Shown piece by piece: positions 24,540 to 33,282 of a stretch of 64,000 nucleotides of DNA. Every line of letters begins with the position of its first letter. Positions within the stretch are counted from its first letter, which is position 1. Source of the DNA: Brachypodium distachyon (Eukaryota > Streptophyta > Magnoliopsida > Poales > Poaceae); NCBI RefSeq assembly GCF_000005505.3, contig NC_016132.3, forward strand, positions 19,210,501 to 19,274,500. Direction: 5' to 3'. The notes below the pieces were generated by a model. That model was given only the letters and a program-made list of their open reading frames with translations, was not told the DNA's origin and did not search any database. Position numbers and translations under genes: made by a program.

Positions 24540-25319
24540 CTATATTTTTTTAATAGGTTCGATCGACCCTGCGGGCACGACTTAGTCCTATGTTAGGAGA
24601 GGCTTCGAGGGGGTCGTTAGCCAAGTGCTTGGTCCGAGCTCGTCTTCCCAAGTCACTTATAGCGAGAGCACTTTTGGAGCCGCCTCGGACTTGGGCCGAA
24701 CTCGTCTTCCCGAGTAGCGAGGTTAGGATACCGTCAAGACTCTAACCCTACCCCTTCTCCTTCGATCCCGTGCCAACCAAGGTTAGTTCGGAGCCTCGAA
24801 ACTAGAGTCTCGTAAAAGGCTTCTCGAGGCCGATCGACTTTCAGTCGAGAGCGGCGCGCGAGAGCGAACCTTACAGAGAGCACTCTAACCCTCTCCCCTT
24901 GAGTTTATTCAAGTGAGAGTGAATGATACATGCCCCATGGGGGTATTTATAGCCTAGGGATCCATGGCAAAAGACCATGGCTACCCGTGAGGGAGAGAGA
25001 AAAGTGGGGGCAAAGTGGTAAAAGTAGCTCCTTGGTCCATAACTTTTGTGTGCACCATGTGGGGGAAAGTGAGGGTTGGTCCATGGTCCACCATGGACCA
25101 AAAGCCTCATTTTCCACACCTTTCTTGCCCCTTACTCTAACTCATTTTATCCTTTGACTATTGCATGAGAGGCTTGACTTGTTAACTTGTCTTCCTTTTG
25201 CCATGTAGGATTGACTACGTCATGTTGGCATCTTGACTCACGCTGAGAAATGTTTACCTAGTCGCCGCAACGTAGGATTTACGGTCCGGCCCATATAAGG
25301 ATTTTATTTTACTACAACA
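24540..25319 (+). repeat. 3' LTR of the non-coding LTR element
   Basis: It is alignable with the 5' LTR from CGACCCTGC(A/G)GG near 24,565 to the terminal ACTACAACA. It differs at many scattered positions and small indels, so the insertion is not recent. The true start may lie up to about 80 bp further left, near TGTCCCCAGCCCCC (24,465), which has no counterpart in the 5' LTR. Confidence 0.8.
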
Positions 25320-25537
25320 AAACACAACTAGGATCTATAGTGAACAACTTAACAAACATTTAGGACTCAAACATGCATTTTTAAACATTTAGGACTAACT
25401 TGACACTTTTGCGAAAGCTGCATTTTACTCTTTCTATTTTATTTATTTATACACTGAAGTACTATTTTCTCTGGTTCACTTTCTAGCAAAAAAATCTTCC
25501 AGGTTGTACGTACTTCTTTCGTTGAATTTTCGTACTC

Positions 25538-25690
25538 TAATTATTTCTGTACGGGTCAGTTTTTGCTTATTACACTGTTGATATCATTTTGACATTTTGT
25601 TTTCTTTCTGTCCCAAGCCTGACTCATGGGTAAATTTCTTGTTAGCAACGAGACCGAACTACGGAAATTATTAACGGTTTTGCTATATCA
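25538..25690 (+). repeat. Left arm, inner part, of the inverted repeat around the DUF247 gene
   Basis: In reverse complement this matches 28,195-28,410. Landmarks are TTATTTCTGT(A/C)CGGGTCAG, TTGCTTATTACACTGTTGAT, ATCATTTTGACATTTT, CCTGACTCATGGGTAA and ACGAGACCGAACTACGGAAA. The right-hand partner begins only about 20 bases after the DUF247 stop codon, so this arm is an inverted copy of that gene's 3' untranslated and downstream DNA. Confidence 0.9.
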
Positions 25691-25709
25691 AGGTTGTACC
25701 ATATCCATC

Positions 25710-26088
25710 ACGTGTGATCTGCTGCTGGCCATAATACCACTAATGCTCAGTCCGGAAATGAGGATATCCAGCACGAGCTTTTCCGTAGGGAGGACACCAA
25801 TGCCCAGCTCATCCTCTGTAGCCTGGAGCATTGCTCACGGCGCCCTGAATTGAGGCATTTCCTCAAACACGTTGTGGCCTTATGGGCATTTACTTGCCAC
25901 TACTCTTGCGCGGCAAATAAGCTGTTGAGATGCGTGCTGCCATGGCACGTAGGTAGCAGAAGGCATTTCAACAAACACCTGATGAGCGCAACTACGATGC
26001 TACATAAATTCGGTGCCGGTCTTCCGCCGCCAGGCACCAGTGAAGACATCCACGGAAGGCCGACATGTTTGAATCTGTATGAAACGAA
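25710..26088 (+). pseudogene. Unrecognised coding-like segment ending at a splice donor
   Basis: One plus-strand frame stays open for over 110 codons with protein-like composition, including HELFRREDTNAQLILCSLEH, LRHFLKHVVALWAFTCHY and RRHFNKHLMSATTMLHKFGA, and ends at AAG|GTAAAA. There is no good start codon upstream. I do not recognise the family. The phrase ACGAAGGTAAAATCAAG recurs at 26,323-26,340 after another short open stretch, so this may be a decayed multi-exon gene with a repeated exon border. It lies between the left inverted arm and the DUF247 gene. Confidence 0.35.
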
Positions 26089-26598
26089 GGTAAAATCAAG
26101 AGACGACTCAGCGTTAACATCTTTTGCGTCTCTCCTAAATAAAGTACTTCTATGCTTGTTTGCCTGTACAGTTCTTGAGTTTTATTTATAATAATTTGCA
26201 GTAGGCTTCTGGTCTCTGTTTCTCTTCGAAAAGTATGCTTGTTTTCCTACCAGACACGAACAAGCAGCCAGACAAAGGTGTCTTGTTCAAGTTTCATTCC
26301 GTTGTCGATGCCTACGTATCAAACGAAGGTAAAATCAAGGGGACGACATCCATTATTGATAAAATAAATAAAACTCTGATCTGTCTCTTTTTCGCATTGG
26401 TCATCAAGAATGTGACAAGTAATTTGCTGAAAGCTTTCGGATTCTTCTTTGTCGTGGGTAATGTCTCTGGTCCCAAGTCCCCAACTACCGTGACAGATTA
26501 AACCCTACACTAATTGTCAGCTATCAAATCTATCAATCAATAAATGGATTAAGCTAAACTCCTTGAACAGCACCTGACCTGTTCGAGAAATCGCCGCA

Positions 26599-28173
26599 AT
26601 GGAAGAAGGGGATCAGCTGATGAGCAAAACGAGCGATGAACACCACCACCTCATCGACATCGCGGCGGAGACCAATTCGGATGCCGTCGACAACAACTGC
26701 GACGAAGCCGAAGCCGGGCGGAAGTGGCTGCGGAAGCTGACGTCGGCGACGGTGAACAAGGCGGTGATGCGGGACCTGATCGCGCGGACGCCCATGCTGT
26801 GGTACCTCGGCGAGCGGTCAGGCACCATCCTCCGCCCGTGCACCCGGCGCGGGCGCGCGCGCGGCGGCGCCGTCGAGGCGGCGCTCCACGCCGTGCGCGC
26901 CGTGGCCATCGGCCCCTTCCACCGCGCCGACCGCGGCCTCGCCTTCCCCGACGACGCCAAGCTCCCCTTCATGCGCTACCTCCAGGACCAGTGCGGCCTC
27001 TCCGCCGACCGCTTCGTCGCCGCGCTCTCCGCCGACCGCTTCCGCCTCCGCGACGAGTTCGCCGATGACGACGACGAAGACGACGATGGCGGGTTGTTGT
27101 TGGACGACGAGGAGAAGTTCCTGCAGATGCTGCTTCTGGACAGCTGCTTCCTGCTGGTGGTGGCCATGATGCTGAGCAAGACGGGGGCCGGGGACGACGC
27201 CGACAGCACGGCCCGTGCGGCGTCCATCAACAGGGAGTACTTCATCCTGCACATGGCCGTGGCGCAGCACGCGGAGGCCATCAAGCTCGACATGCTCGTC
27301 CTCGAGAACCAGATCCCCTTCGCGGCGCTCAAGCTGCTCGTCGCCTCCTGCGACAGGCTCTCCTTCAAGCTCCGCCACTGCGTCGAGGAGCTCGTCATCG
27401 GCTGCTTCGACGACTTCTGCCCCAAGCCGCGCCACCGCGCCTGCCACAAGGGCGACGCCGGCGCCGCGGAGTTCCACCACGTCCTTCACCTCTTCCACTG
27501 GTCCCGCGTGCCCACGAGCAAATACAGCATCCTCTCCACCCCGCTGAAGCTGCTCAAGATCAAGAAGGAGTCGGAGCGGCTCTTCCCCTGCTCCATGGAG
27601 CTGCGCCACTCGGCCGTCTGGTTCCAGAACAGGAACGCGGCGGAGACGGAGGAGGACCTCGGGGACATGGACATGTCCTTCTGGAGCCGGCGGGCGAGCC
27701 CCGTGGCGGTGATGAGCATCCCGTGCTTCCACGTCCACGAGTACACGGCCGCCGTGCTCCACAACCTGCTGGCCTTCGAGATGCGCTTCCACTGGGCGCA
27801 CGGCGCCTGCGTCACCACGCACGTGGCCAGGATGGAAGGGCTCGTGCGCTGCGCCACCGACGCCGCCTTCCTCCGCCGGCGAGGGGTCATCTCGGCTCCC
27901 CGGATGACGGACGCCGAGCTCGTCTGCTTCTTCAGGGAGCTCGGGGAGCAGACAGTCGGCACCAGGCTCCCCGACGAGTACGGGGAGATGCTCGACGCCG
28001 TGGCGTGCCACCGGAGGCGGAAGGTCAGCTGGTGGTGCGGGGGATTCGTGCTCCACTTCTTCCCTTCGCCGTGGGTCGCCGTCTCGCTCCTCGCCGCGGT
28101 GGCGCTCATCTTCGTGCCTTCCATGTTGCAGACGGTTTATACCATGCTCGGCACTATCAGAAGCACTAGTTAG
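26599..28173 (+). CDS. DUF247 (UPF0481-type) membrane protein
   Basis: An intronless, GC-rich frame of 524 residues, typical in length for the plant DUF247 family. Family landmarks run in order: IGPFH at 104-108, MRYLQ at 125-129, a central LLLDSCFLLVV, LDMLVLENQIPF, a pre-tail CSMELRHSAVWFQ, a late CFHVHEYTAAVLHNLLAFEM, and RRRGVI. The protein ends with a single membrane segment at about residues 493-520 after a basic KVSWWCGG stretch. The start at 26,599 gives an acidic, His-rich leader of about 45 residues before the domain. The family is plant-specific and membrane-anchored. In grasses some members at the S and Z loci act in self-incompatibility, but most members have no known role and nothing here shows this copy is one of those. 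It is flanked by inverted copies of its own 3' region. An acidic insert (DDDDEDDDGG) lies near residues 155-165. The frame is intact. Confidence 0.92.
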   Translation: MEEGDQLMSKTSDEHHHLIDIAAETNSDAVDNNCDEAEAGRKWLRKLTSATVNKAVMRDLIARTPMLWYLGERSGTILRPCTRRGRARGGAVEAALHAVRAVAIGPFHRADRGLAFPDDAKLPFMRYLQDQCGLSADRFVAALSADRFRLRDEFADDDDEDDDGGLLLDDEEKFLQMLLLDSCFLLVVAMMLSKTGAGDDADSTARAASINREYFILHMAVAQHAEAIKLDMLVLENQIPFAALKLLVASCDRLSFKLRHCVEELVIGCFDDFCPKPRHRACHKGDAGAAEFHHVLHLFHWSRVPTSKYSILSTPLKLLKIKKESERLFPCSMELRHSAVWFQNRNAAETEEDLGDMDMSFWSRRASPVAVMSIPCFHVHEYTAAVLHNLLAFEMRFHWAHGACVTTHVARMEGLVRCATDAAFLRRRGVISAPRMTDAELVCFFRELGEQTVGTRLPDEYGEMLDAVACHRRRKVSWWCGGFVLHFFPSPWVAVSLLAAVALIFVPSMLQTVYTMLGTIRSTS

Positions 28174-28194
28174 CAGTTACTGATGGTCTTTTTT

Positions 28195-29170
28195 GATCGG
28201 TTTTGTAATTTCCGTAGTTCGGTCTCGTTAGTCGTTACCCACTACGATAAATTTACCCATGAGTCTTTTCTTTTACAGGACTTACCCATGAGTCAGGCAT
28301 GGGACAGAAAGAAAATAAAATGTCAAAATGATACAGCATATATCAACAGTGTAATAAGCTTCCCTCAAAAAGAAAAAAACGGTGTAATAAGCAAAAACTG
28401 ACCCGGACAGAAATAATCCAAGCTGGCCCTTTCATCTGGCGCTACTCAGCCCAAGCCTGTCCTACAATATTCAGCCCAACACTAGGCCCTTTCCTGCTGC
28501 CAACCGCCAACACCTCTTGTGGGCCTGTCTCAAAATAAAACACCTCTCGTGGGCCTGCTTAATTCGCTTACTGCGAGATGATTGGCCACCTGCATATCGC
28601 CGTTGTGGACTTGTGAACAGAATTTTTCTTCCTCCTCGCGGCCTTCTTAAAGCCTGCGCGTAGTACTCACTTGTCCCATAATATGAGGCACGCACGTATC
28701 ATTAGATTTTTAATTTAGCTAATTAAATATAAATTAATTAATAAAAAAATTTATATCATTAGAAAGTTTTTTGATAACGATTCTAATGATGTATTTTTTT
28801 AAAAAATATACATATTTAATTAATTAAATTGAAAATGTAGCGCCGGGAACGAAGCAAGTACCTTTTTTCCATCGCTTGTCACTGCTTTATGATGGAAGGA
28901 TTTTCTTACTCGACAGTCAGACACTTGAGAGGACTCGTAGCTTTCGGTGGACTCTCCGAGGCGAGAAAAGAGGTCCTGCACGGCTGCACCGTGCCGCCCA
29001 TGCATGCATATCCAGCCGGACAGCCTCAGTCTTCACCCCGTTCCCGTTCAACGTGGGCATCATTTCCGTCCCAGTTTCACGGACAAACAACCTAGTGACA
29101 GCGAATTTTAACCCCTCTGTGTTACACTCAGCAAGTCCAATCCGGGGCCCGTCCAAACAGTGCACGCCAT
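28195..29170 (-). repeat. Right arm of the inverted repeat around the DUF247 gene
   Basis: Reverse complement of two left-hand pieces. 28,195-28,410 pairs with 25,538-25,690, and 28,420-29,170 pairs with 17,555-17,880. Read together they show the original left arm before the MULE entered it. The right arm has its own additions: a repeated AAAAGACTCATGGGTAA-type unit near 28,255-28,290, a duplicated CACCTCT(T/C)GTGGGCCTG near 28,511 and 28,541, a MITE at 28,666-28,858, and about 130 bp near 29,000-29,130. Confidence 0.88.
28666..28858. mobile_element. Degenerate Stowaway-like MITE in the right inverted arm
   Basis: It lies between TA dinucleotides (28,664-28,665 and 28,859-28,860), with left end CTCACTTGTCCCATAATATG and right end complement CTTGCTTCGTTCC. 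Its interior is very AT-rich. The left arm at 17,660-17,680 shows the empty site with a single TA (complement ACTGGTACCAATTTTTCC against TAGTACCTTTTTTCC here), which confirms the borders. Confidence 0.85.
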
Positions 29171-29984
29171 TCTCAGAGGAACATCTCGGCCTTGGAACAG
29201 GGACTCGTTGGATCCATTCAGGACTCGGGCACCAGATGCACCACAATTTTTCGCAGATCATATCATCCATCCACCCAAACATGTGCTAGTCAGCCAGCAG
29301 CGGTAGAAATGAAGGACAGGGGAGGAGAGAGTCTAGTGCCTCTTGTCACCTGGCAGCGTGCCGCTGTGGCTGCAGAGCGCGACACCCTTTTGCCCGTGAG
29401 CTTTATCCGCCACCTCACCACACGTACGCTCCTCCACCCAAGCTCGCCACGTCGTTCATCTGATTGCGGCGCTAATCGCCCGAGAATCCGATGCCTCGCA
29501 CGAGAACGTACCATAACGGCCTACCACGTTGCGGGCTGTGCGTACGGAGATCGTTGCTGCCTAATCCGAGACATGTAAAGCCCTTCGACAGGATGCGTTA
29601 AGTTTTCTCGTCTTTCTTTACAAAAAAAGTTAGATCAGCAAAGATATGTAGAGAAATCTGATAAACGCGTACTAGTACATATCGGCGCATGACTAGATGG
29701 ATTCCTTCTTCTCCCGGTTGATCTGTTCATATTCTCGGTCGATATTTTTGCTTTTGCCCGTTCGCTAGGAGATCAGCTAGATCGAGTCGAATCTAGCTAG
29801 CTGACCGATAACCAGCTAGGGACAGAAGAATCTTGCAAGTATAATAGGTCTGGATAACTGGATAGCCCTAATGTGTAGGTGCACGCGCTCGTTGGAACAC
29901 GTGCGTGCGTGGAGTCGATAGTGGATTAAGATCAGGCCTGGGATTCTTCGGCGGGAAGACGTGATCTACGATCATATCTCATAT
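29171..29984. other. Intergenic DNA between the inverted arm and the Pack-MULE
   Basis: I see no gene. The left half (29,290-29,560) is GC-rich with short frames on both strands and no domain. The right half is AT-rich with several GCTAGCT/AGCTAG motifs around 29,770-29,820. Confidence 0.45.
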
Positions 29985-30228
29985 GAGTAAATTGCACGCA
30001 ACTACCGCATTCTGTGACTTATTACGAAAACCACCGGTTTTGTTAATTTTCACACAGAACAACCGCAATTCAGTAAAGTTGTTGCACATAGTACTGATTC
30101 AGACGATTGCGGCGTATAAGCGCGTTTCTGAACGACCGGCCCCACATATCAGGTTGACCGGGCCGAGCCGGCGTTACACGGTCCGTTAGCCAGGTCTGTC
30201 CAAGCCTTTCTCCTCTCCCATTGCATTG

Positions 30229-30345
30229 CCTGGCTCCGCGCTGCCGCCGTCGCTGTTCCGCCGACGCGTGCCTTCACTGCATCCCCCCCTCCGTGCGTCG
30301 CTGCTTGCGTGCCTGGCTCCGCGCTGCCGCCGCAGCTGCCCGCGG
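30229..30345. repeat. Short GC-rich direct repeat inside the Pack-MULE
   Basis: CCTGGCTCCGCGCTGCCGCC occurs at about 30,230 and again at about 30,311. The first copy is followed by GTCGCTGTTCCG and the second by GCAGCTGCCCG. The surrounding sequence is rich in CCGCC and gives Ala/Arg/Pro frames in all phases, so it is not called coding. It may be a second captured fragment or a leader of the captured gene. Confidence 0.6.
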
Positions 30346-30685
30346 CCGCACGCGCCACCTTTGCTCCGTCGTCGGGAGCGCCTGGCTCAGCGTGCCGCCG
30401 TGCCGCTCCGTGCCGCCGCCGCCGCCTGCAGCCGCTCGCGCCGCCCCTGTCTGTCGCCGCTCCTGCCTGCAGCTGCGCGCACCGCCCCGCTCCGCCAACG
30501 CTTGCCAACCTCGCCGTCGGGCTTCCTCTGCGCTTGGCACGGTCATGCTCGAGACTGGATAATTCCTATATGCATACATACCTCGCGATCCCCTCCCTCT
30601 CTCCGCCAACGCTTCATAGCACGCCAAGTTAGTTTCCCTCCGCCGAGACGGGAGAAGGGAATCATCGATTTGATTTAATTCGGCC

Positions 30686-31035
30686 ATGGGGAACGCGTCG
30701 TCGCTGCTGACGCAGTACGCATCGAGGAGCCGAGGAGGTGCAGGAGCACTGCAGCTACCTATGTATGTGAGGAGACAATACAATCTCGAATTCCTTCTTT
30801 CGGTGTTCTCATTCTCACGGTTCAATTTGTATGGCTGCTCTAATTCGTGATTGATCGGAGTTCTAATCAATCAATCGACAATTTTGATGTTTGCTCCTTT
30901 TGTTCTAGTCTCGCAGCAGTTGATCGTGGCACTGTATGAGCGCTTCTGCCATCTTGACCGCCGCGCCAAGGTCTTCGTCTCCGAGGATGAGTTCCTCTCC
31001 GTCCCGGAGTTCTTCACCAACCCACTCTGCGGCTA
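30686..31035 (+). pseudogene. Captured fragment of a calcineurin B (EF-hand regulatory subunit) gene
   Basis: The first exon (30,686-30,762) begins MGNASSLLTQY, the myristoylation-type start of plant calcineurin B-like regulatory subunits. It contains an 8-bp insertion that duplicates GAGGAG-type sequence and shifts the frame. A proper donor (AT|GTATGTGAG) and acceptor (TTTTGTTCTAG|TC at 30,908) bracket a 146-bp intron. The second exon continues SQQLIVALYERFCHLDRRAK and then FVSEDEFLSVPEF and TNPLCG, after which homology stops. Only the N-terminal part, about 65 residues, is present, and the remaining EF-hands are missing. It can therefore not make a working subunit. The retained intron shows capture from genomic DNA, not from mRNA. 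Confidence 0.85.
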
Positions 31036-31501
31036 CCAGCACATCGCCTTGGAACGGAGCCGCCCCTGCTTCCCGACTTGCGCGTGCGCGCTGACACGTA
31101 GAAGCGGAAGGAGGGAGCAACCAGTCGGATCCGTTGCCGAAGGCGTCCAGCGACGACGACGTGCGGCGGCCGGAGAAGAAATCTGGTGCGGGTGAGAATC
31201 GAAACGGGGAAGCTCCAGCGAGATATTGATGCGGGCTTGCGGCAACGCGGAGCTAGGCAACGAAGTGGGAGAGGAGAAAGGCTTGGACAGACCTGGCTAA
31301 CAGACCGCGTAACGCCGGCTCGGACCGGTCAAACTGATATGTGGGCCTGGTCGGTCAGAAGCACGCTTATACGCCGCAATCGTCTGAATCAGTGCAATGT
31401 GCAACAACTTCACTGAATTGCGGTGGTTCTGCACGAAAATTAGCAAAACCGGTGGTTTTCGTAATAAGTCACTGAAATGTGGTGGTTCTGTCCAATTTAT
31501 C

Positions 31502-31927
31502 AATCGAAAAGTCACTGAAATGTGGTAGTTCATATCTATCAATCGAAAAGAGGAGAGAATATATGCAGATTACAAAAGGCCGAAAGGGGTACGTAATATT
31601 GAAAAGAACTGATCGGTGAGATCGCCCTCCTGATCGACTCGTGATATGCTAGCATATACAATCGCTCAAAAATAAAAATGCTAGCATATACTCGTACAAC
31701 AATATACGAATCCATTATTGGTAAATAAACATACAGGGGGCGCCGGCGATCGACACGAGCGTGAGGGTACACTGGCCGTGATGTGAAGCTAGACGCAGGG
31801 GAATCTTTCTGTCGAGGTCGGCAGGAGCAGAATAGTGCAAGTGCTGCCGCCTCGCCGCCCATAGACAGTGCCACGTCAATATGCACTCAATGCCCCAGAA
31901 TGGGATCGGTTCGCGTAATACTTATCA
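31502..31927. other. Short spacer between two MULEs
   Basis: It contains the extra terminal copy of the Pack-MULE (to about 31,545) and otherwise unassigned DNA. A minus-strand frame of 115 codons crosses it but has no recognisable domain. Confidence 0.4.
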
Positions 31928-32206
31928 GAGAAAAGTATTTTTTGGTCCTCTACTCGTTGGAAAGTTTGCTTTTTGTCTAAAAAAACATTTCGTACTTATT
32001 TCGTGTTTTCATTTTCAAAACCGGACACTTTTAGTCACTCAGTCTATCAAAAGTGGTTTTTCTAACCACGTGTCTGGTTTTCGTATAGTTTTTCATTTAT
32101 TTTTTATTTCAATGAAGATATGGACGATGCAGATGGAGGAGAAGTACAACCAGTGCCTGTACGAGATCCAGAGCATGACGACAGCTAATTTCAACAGCCT
32201 CGGCGG

Positions 32207-32275
32207 TATCGGGTATATGAAAGTTGAGCACTCGAAGGGTCGTTCCCTCGTCAGTTAGCCCCCGAGTTCCTGTTC
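32207..32275 (-). repeat. Truncated 3' LTR and polypurine tract of the Tat element
   Basis: On the minus strand, GAACTCGGGGGCTAAC is followed at 32,254 by TGACGAGG, the LTR start also seen at 59,875. Only 48 bp of LTR remain before MULE-side sequence begins at 32,206. The G-rich run is the expected primer for second-strand synthesis. Confidence 0.8.
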
Positions 32276-33282
32276 GAGGCGTAGGCTCGGGTAGGGACTA
32301 AAGAGTTTTTATATATCAAGCTGATTGACTCGAATGTTCGTCAAGCCCGAACTTCGAGAATTCTTAGCCTATGACTCGGTAACCACATGATACTTCTGCG
32401 AATTGTACTGATGTTGTGTGAGATGGTTGCATAACACGCTTGGAATACTTGATCGGTCGAGTCCAGTTAATTGCACCGAGGCAAAAACTTTGTTCGCATA
32501 CATCAACACTCGAGTCCCCAAGCTCGAGCCTGGATAACTGGCGGTGTTCAAGTCAAACCTGCCGAGGGCTTTACAGACTCGAAATCCTGGACTGTGGGGC
32601 GATCAACCAACGCGTCCGTTGGGATCTTTTCTTCATGCAAGCGCATGGATGATCTGGAATTGCCGGAAGGTGCTGATTTCCAGGCCCGACGAAAAACTAT
32701 CGGGTCTTACCTTCACGCCATGGACTTGGCTTCGGGTGTGTTTCGTAGTCTGTGCGACCCGGATAGTACTGTCGAGTGCCCGTATGTCGGGTACACTTCG
32801 AGTTCCTGTGTCGTCGGGTGGCAAACCCGAGCTTTCCAGAGTTTGATATGACGTCTTTGCTGCCGCTCTGATTAAAGAAATGGTCTGAGCAGTCAATGGG
32901 ACGTACCTTATGCTTTATGAACGGACTGAATTGAGTACTGTTGAGACGGTCAGTTTGATTTGGCCATACGACGTGCGCGAGAATTTAGGCGCAATGATAG
33001 CTGTCATGGGTTCCTGAACCGGTCGAAGGGGAAACGGATCATTAATGCTGGGACCACGCATTATACATGGATGCGAAACGCGTGCCATCATTCTGAATCG
33101 TGCGGCGGTGATTCCGCCCTTTCTTGCACTATCAATCTTCTTCTTCCTGCCTCATTTCACCCCCTTGTCTTCTGCATTCAATCCCGGCTTCCTTCTGCGC
33201 TCAGCTCCTTTGCTCCAGCCCAACTTCCCCTCCGTCATTCTCGCTCCACCCCTCGTTCCTTACTGCCATTGCGCGTTTGCTG

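Larger units (their letters stand above)
18824..25319 (+). mobile_element. Non-coding LTR retrotransposon (LARD-like) inside the MULE
   Basis: Direct repeats of about 780 bp or more lie at both ends. The interior of about 4.7 kb has no gag, protease, reverse transcriptase or integrase frame in any phase. The outer termini read TGTTG at 18,824 and CAACA at 25,319, flanked by AAAAA and AAACA, a near 5-bp target duplication. The intact MULE TIR shows that one base probably changed at the left copy. The element must be mobilised by proteins of another element. Its interior holds three distinct tandem arrays (19.8-20.1, 21.5-21.7 and 22.1-22.85 kb). Confidence 0.85.
17902..25430. mobile_element. 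Mutator-like element (MULE), split by an LTR retrotransposon
   Basis: The outer ends are GAGTAAAATGCA on the left and its complement GCATTTTACTC on the right, flanked by a perfect 9-bp target duplication TTTCTATTT (17,893-17,901 and 25,431-25,439). The terminal inverted repeats are long. The left TIR runs about 17,902-18,085. The right TIR is in two pieces, 18,765-18,823 and 25,320-25,430, because an LTR element landed inside it. The two halves align with the left TIR when joined. The MULE interior (about 18,085-18,765) is GC-rich with an 18-bp direct repeat (GGATGCATCGCATGGGGG near 18,381 and 18,439). It contains no transposase and may be captured host sequence, which I could not identify. 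Confidence 0.92.
29985..31501. mobile_element. Pack-MULE carrying a calcineurin B gene fragment
   Basis: Terminal inverted repeats of about 220-230 bp: 29,985-30,215 starting GAGTAAATTGCACGCAACTA, and 31,285-31,501 ending in its diverged complement. Shared text includes ACCACCGGTTTT, CAGACGATTGCGGCGTATAA, GCCGGCGTTAC and CAGGTCTGTCC. The interior is GC-rich, has no transposase, and holds two exons and an intron of a calcineurin B-type gene. The right end is followed by a second, shorter copy of the last 40 bp (31,509-31,545). The outer border and target duplication are blurred; ATATCTCAT on the left may correspond to ATATCTATC at about 31,534. Confidence 0.88.

Noticed and set aside
26818..28056. 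412-codon minus-strand frame across the DUF247 gene
   Set aside because: It mirrors the GC-rich third positions of the true plus-strand frame and consists of biased Val/Glu/Ala/Arg text without a domain.
26599..28173. DUF247 gene as a self-incompatibility (S or Z locus) determinant
   Set aside because: The family is large in grasses. There is no second DUF247 gene and no accompanying small secreted-protein gene typical of those loci in the window.
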